Of a DNA stretch of 7,433 nt, positions 5,957-7,433 are shown piece by piece. The notes beneath the pieces were generated by a model that worked only from the letters and a program-made list of their open reading frames with translations, was not told where the DNA came from and searched no databases. The translations under genes and the position numbers were made by a program. Numbering within the stretch: the stretch's first letter is position 1; every line of letters begins with the position of its first letter. Source of the DNA: Methanobrevibacter sp. (GTDB taxonomy: Archaea > Methanobacteriota > Methanobacteria > Methanobacteriales > Methanobacteriaceae); assembly GCA_009777005.1 (NCBI GenBank), contig WRMT01000148.1:1-7433 (forward strand), given 5' to 3'.

Positions 5957-6997
5957 CTATTTAATCCAGTAGCCTGTTTTATTATAAGCATACCAGTCAC
6001 ATTTATATTCACTCCAACTCCAATGTAAAACATGAGCTAGTTCATGGTAAACAACAAATGGATCTTTATAAGCAATCGTAACAGTATATTTCACTTTTTT
6101 ACCAGAACCAATTCTATAAGTAATTCCTAATGTACGTTGATTTCCAGCGAAACCCTCATAAACTGTTGCATATTTTCTTAGTTTATTAATACTTACTTCA
6201 TAATCATTAGTAGGATTAGGATAAGATACTTTATATTTTCTATTTGTTAATATACTACCATTCCAATAAACAAAATGTGGTTTAGAATCTATATAAGTAT
6301 CTCTTTTTGCAACATTTCCAAGTGAATCCTGTGCCTTAACCTGAATAGCAATAGTATTAATTTCTTTATAGCTAAGTTTAACATCTAAAGACCAATGAGT
6401 TTCATTAAAACTTTTAAAACCATAGTTTTTACCTCTAATTGAAGCAACAATCTTTTTTGTAGAGTTGCAAACTGAAGCATATATAGTAAATGGATCTCCT
6501 GCACTAATAGTTCTTAAATTTGTAGAAACTGAATAAATCGTTGGAGGTGTATTATTTGCTGTTAAATATGTTGAAGATTTATAAACTTTATTTTTACTAT
6601 CAATAGCTTTAATGTTTACTTTATAATGACCAGTTTTAAAATTTTTAGTCTTTAACTTATAATACCAAAGTCCAGATTTAGTTTTAGTAAATTTATAGTT
6701 ATTTTTTCCAGAAATATGTCCTGAAACTGATTTTATAGTTTTATCTGTGTAAACTTTTAAGTAAATATTAGTTCCTGATTTAAAAACAGAACTTGAGGTT
6801 GAAATCTTTTGAATCTTGTCAATAGAGCTATTGCTAGCGGGAGTGAATGATTTAGACTCATAAAACACATTATTATCTTGAATACTAAATTTTTTATAAA
6901 ATACGGAATTTCTTTCCATTTCAGCCCCATAAACAGCCCCACTAATACTTACAATTAAAATAATGAAAAAAACAAAAATAAATATTTTTTTATACAT
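5957..6997 (-). CDS. Secreted or surface HExxH zinc metalloprotease-like protein with Ig-like domains
   Basis: A 346-aa protein. Residues 1-25 are a signal peptide (basic MYKK, hydrophobic 5-20, AVYGA cleavage region), so it acts outside the cell. Two beta-rich modules of about 75-80 residues follow (about 70-148 and 150-236). Both have the pattern of a loaded strand with VSGHISGKN or ASIRGKN, a tryptophan (WYYKLK; HWSLDVKL) and an ending like KAIDSKNKVYKSSTY or KAQDSLGNVAKRDTY, typical of extracellular Ig-like repeats. The catalytic part is C-terminal: YHELAH (317-322) supplies His318, Glu319 and His322, and Glu330 in SEYKCDWYA is the likely third zinc ligand. The chain ends only 24 residues after HELAH, so the metal site is at the very end. 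The start at 6997 is supported by GGTG six bases upstream. There is no visible C-terminal anchor. The substrate is unknown; cell-wall or surface protein turnover is a guess. It stands alone, flanked by AT-rich spacers. Confidence 0.8.
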   Translation of the reverse strand: MYKKIFIFVFFIILIVSISGAVYGAEMERNSVFYKKFSIQDNNVFYESKSFTPASNSSIDKIQKISTSSSVFKSGTNIYLKVYTDKTIKSVSGHISGKNNYKFTKTKSGLWYYKLKTKNFKTGHYKVNIKAIDSKNKVYKSSTYLTANNTPPTIYSVSTNLRTISAGDPFTIYASVCNSTKKIVASIRGKNYGFKSFNETHWSLDVKLSYKEINTIAIQVKAQDSLGNVAKRDTYIDSKPHFVYWNGSILTNRKYKVSYPNPTNDYEVSINKLRKYATVYEGFAGNQRTLGITYRIGSGKKVKYTVTIAYKDPFVVYHELAHVLHWSWSEYKCDWYAYNKTGYWIK

Positions 6998-7003
6998 TTA
7001 AAA

Positions 7004-7054
7004 CACCAATTTAAAATAAATTAAAAAACAATTAAATTATTTTTTAATATAATT
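7004..7054 (-). promoter_or_regulatory. Ribosome binding site and tentative promoter of the metalloprotease-like gene
   Basis: GGTG at 7004-7007 (minus strand) precedes the ATG by six bases. AATTATATTA at 7045-7054 is one possible TATA box; CATTTATAGA at 7071-7080 is another. The surrounding AT content prevents a firm choice. Confidence 0.35.
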
Positions 7055-7080
7055 ATTCCCATTAATTATATCTATAAATG

Positions 7081-7283
7081 ATAATATTTATAAGTTCTTC
7101 AATAAAAATTCATTGAACAAAAAAATGACTTGTTTATATAATAAAATAAAAAAAACTATTAATATTTAAATTGAATTCCTCTAAATCTTGAATTATAGTG
7201 TTTTGCAAAATTAATTTTTTTAATATGAATAAATATTGAATTCTTAATATTTATAAAACTGCTTAAATTAATTATTTTTTAAT
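7081..7283. other. AT-rich intergenic spacer, no gene seen
   Basis: No credible frame, RNA gene or strong motif is visible. The word TGAATTC occurs twice (near 7173 and 7238) in similar AT context, and several T and A runs are present. It lies between the metalloprotease-like gene promoter and the tandem repeat. Confidence 0.5.
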
Positions 7284-7429
7284 AAAAAATATTATTAAAA
7301 TTCATATCCAAATCCAAGAAAAAAATATTATCTAATACATTCTTATAAAAAAATATTATTAAAATTCATATCCAAATCCAAGAAAAAAATATTATCTAAT
7401 ACATTCTTATAAAAAATATTATTAAAATT
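7284..7429. repeat. Tandem 64-bp direct repeat, two copies plus a partial third
   Basis: The unit contains ATTATTAAAATTCATATCCA, then AATCCAAG, an A7 run, TATTATCTAATACATTC and TTAT. Copy one starts in the A run at 7284, copy two at 7347, and a third begins at 7411 but diverges after ATTATTAAAATT (7418-7429). The two copies are identical apart from the A run length (6 versus 7). Each unit also holds a sub-repeat, an A run followed by TATTAT, twice. It is not CRISPR, because the whole unit is repeated with no variable spacer. It may continue beyond the window. Confidence 0.9.
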
Positions 7430-7433
7430 ATTC

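Noticed and set aside
6757..6942. Minus-strand open frame of 61 codons
   Set aside because: It is an alternative frame inside the metalloprotease-like gene, without its own ribosome binding site.
7284..7429. CRISPR array
   Set aside because: The full 64-bp unit is repeated including what would be the spacers, and there is no conserved short repeat with unique spacers.

Overview
This window looks like AT-rich archaeal DNA, most likely from a Methanobacteriales methanogen of the Methanobrevibacter/Methanosphaera kind. The evidence is very low GC, Shine-Dalgarno sequences of the (GGA)GGTGA type close to starts, AT-rich TATA-like boxes upstream of genes, T-tract terminators, and small membrane and secreted proteins of the sort common in that group. 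The taxon is an inference; no rRNA or other marker gene is present. Every gene I can support lies on the minus strand, so the window is transcribed right to left.

Reading in the direction of transcription, the right end (6998-7433) is a gene-free AT-rich spacer with a tandem 64-bp repeat running to the window edge. Next comes a secreted or surface zinc metalloprotease-like protein (5957-6997) with a signal peptide, two probable Ig-like domains and an HELAH motif near its C-terminus. Then comes a 30-codon, highly basic microprotein gene (5590-5682) with an eight-base perfect Shine-Dalgarno, a possibly structured leader and a long hairpin plus T11 terminator. A nitroreductase-family flavoprotein (4903-5409) follows, ending before a T15 tract.

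The stretch 4326-4782 is a gene graveyard. It holds a 38-codon relic resembling the start of a DUF2442-type protein and a frameshifted ~86-aa gene. Directly downstream is a winged-helix regulator of the HVO_A0114 type (3907-4284), which appears to have lost its original start codon. This arrangement resembles a toxin-antitoxin pair in decay.

After a strongly A-rich spacer (3479-3906) comes the main defence gene, a 925-aa fused restriction-modification enzyme of the type IIG/Eco57I-like class (701-3478). Nine bases downstream is a small two-helix membrane protein gene (341-691). The left end (1-340) holds only short overlapping reading frames that may be remnants.

Across the window the self-complementary word AGCT, and especially TAGCTA, is far commoner than base composition predicts. 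The best candidates for something undescribed are the basic microprotein with its leader and terminator, the decayed toxin-antitoxin-like module, and the membrane protein coupled to the restriction enzyme.
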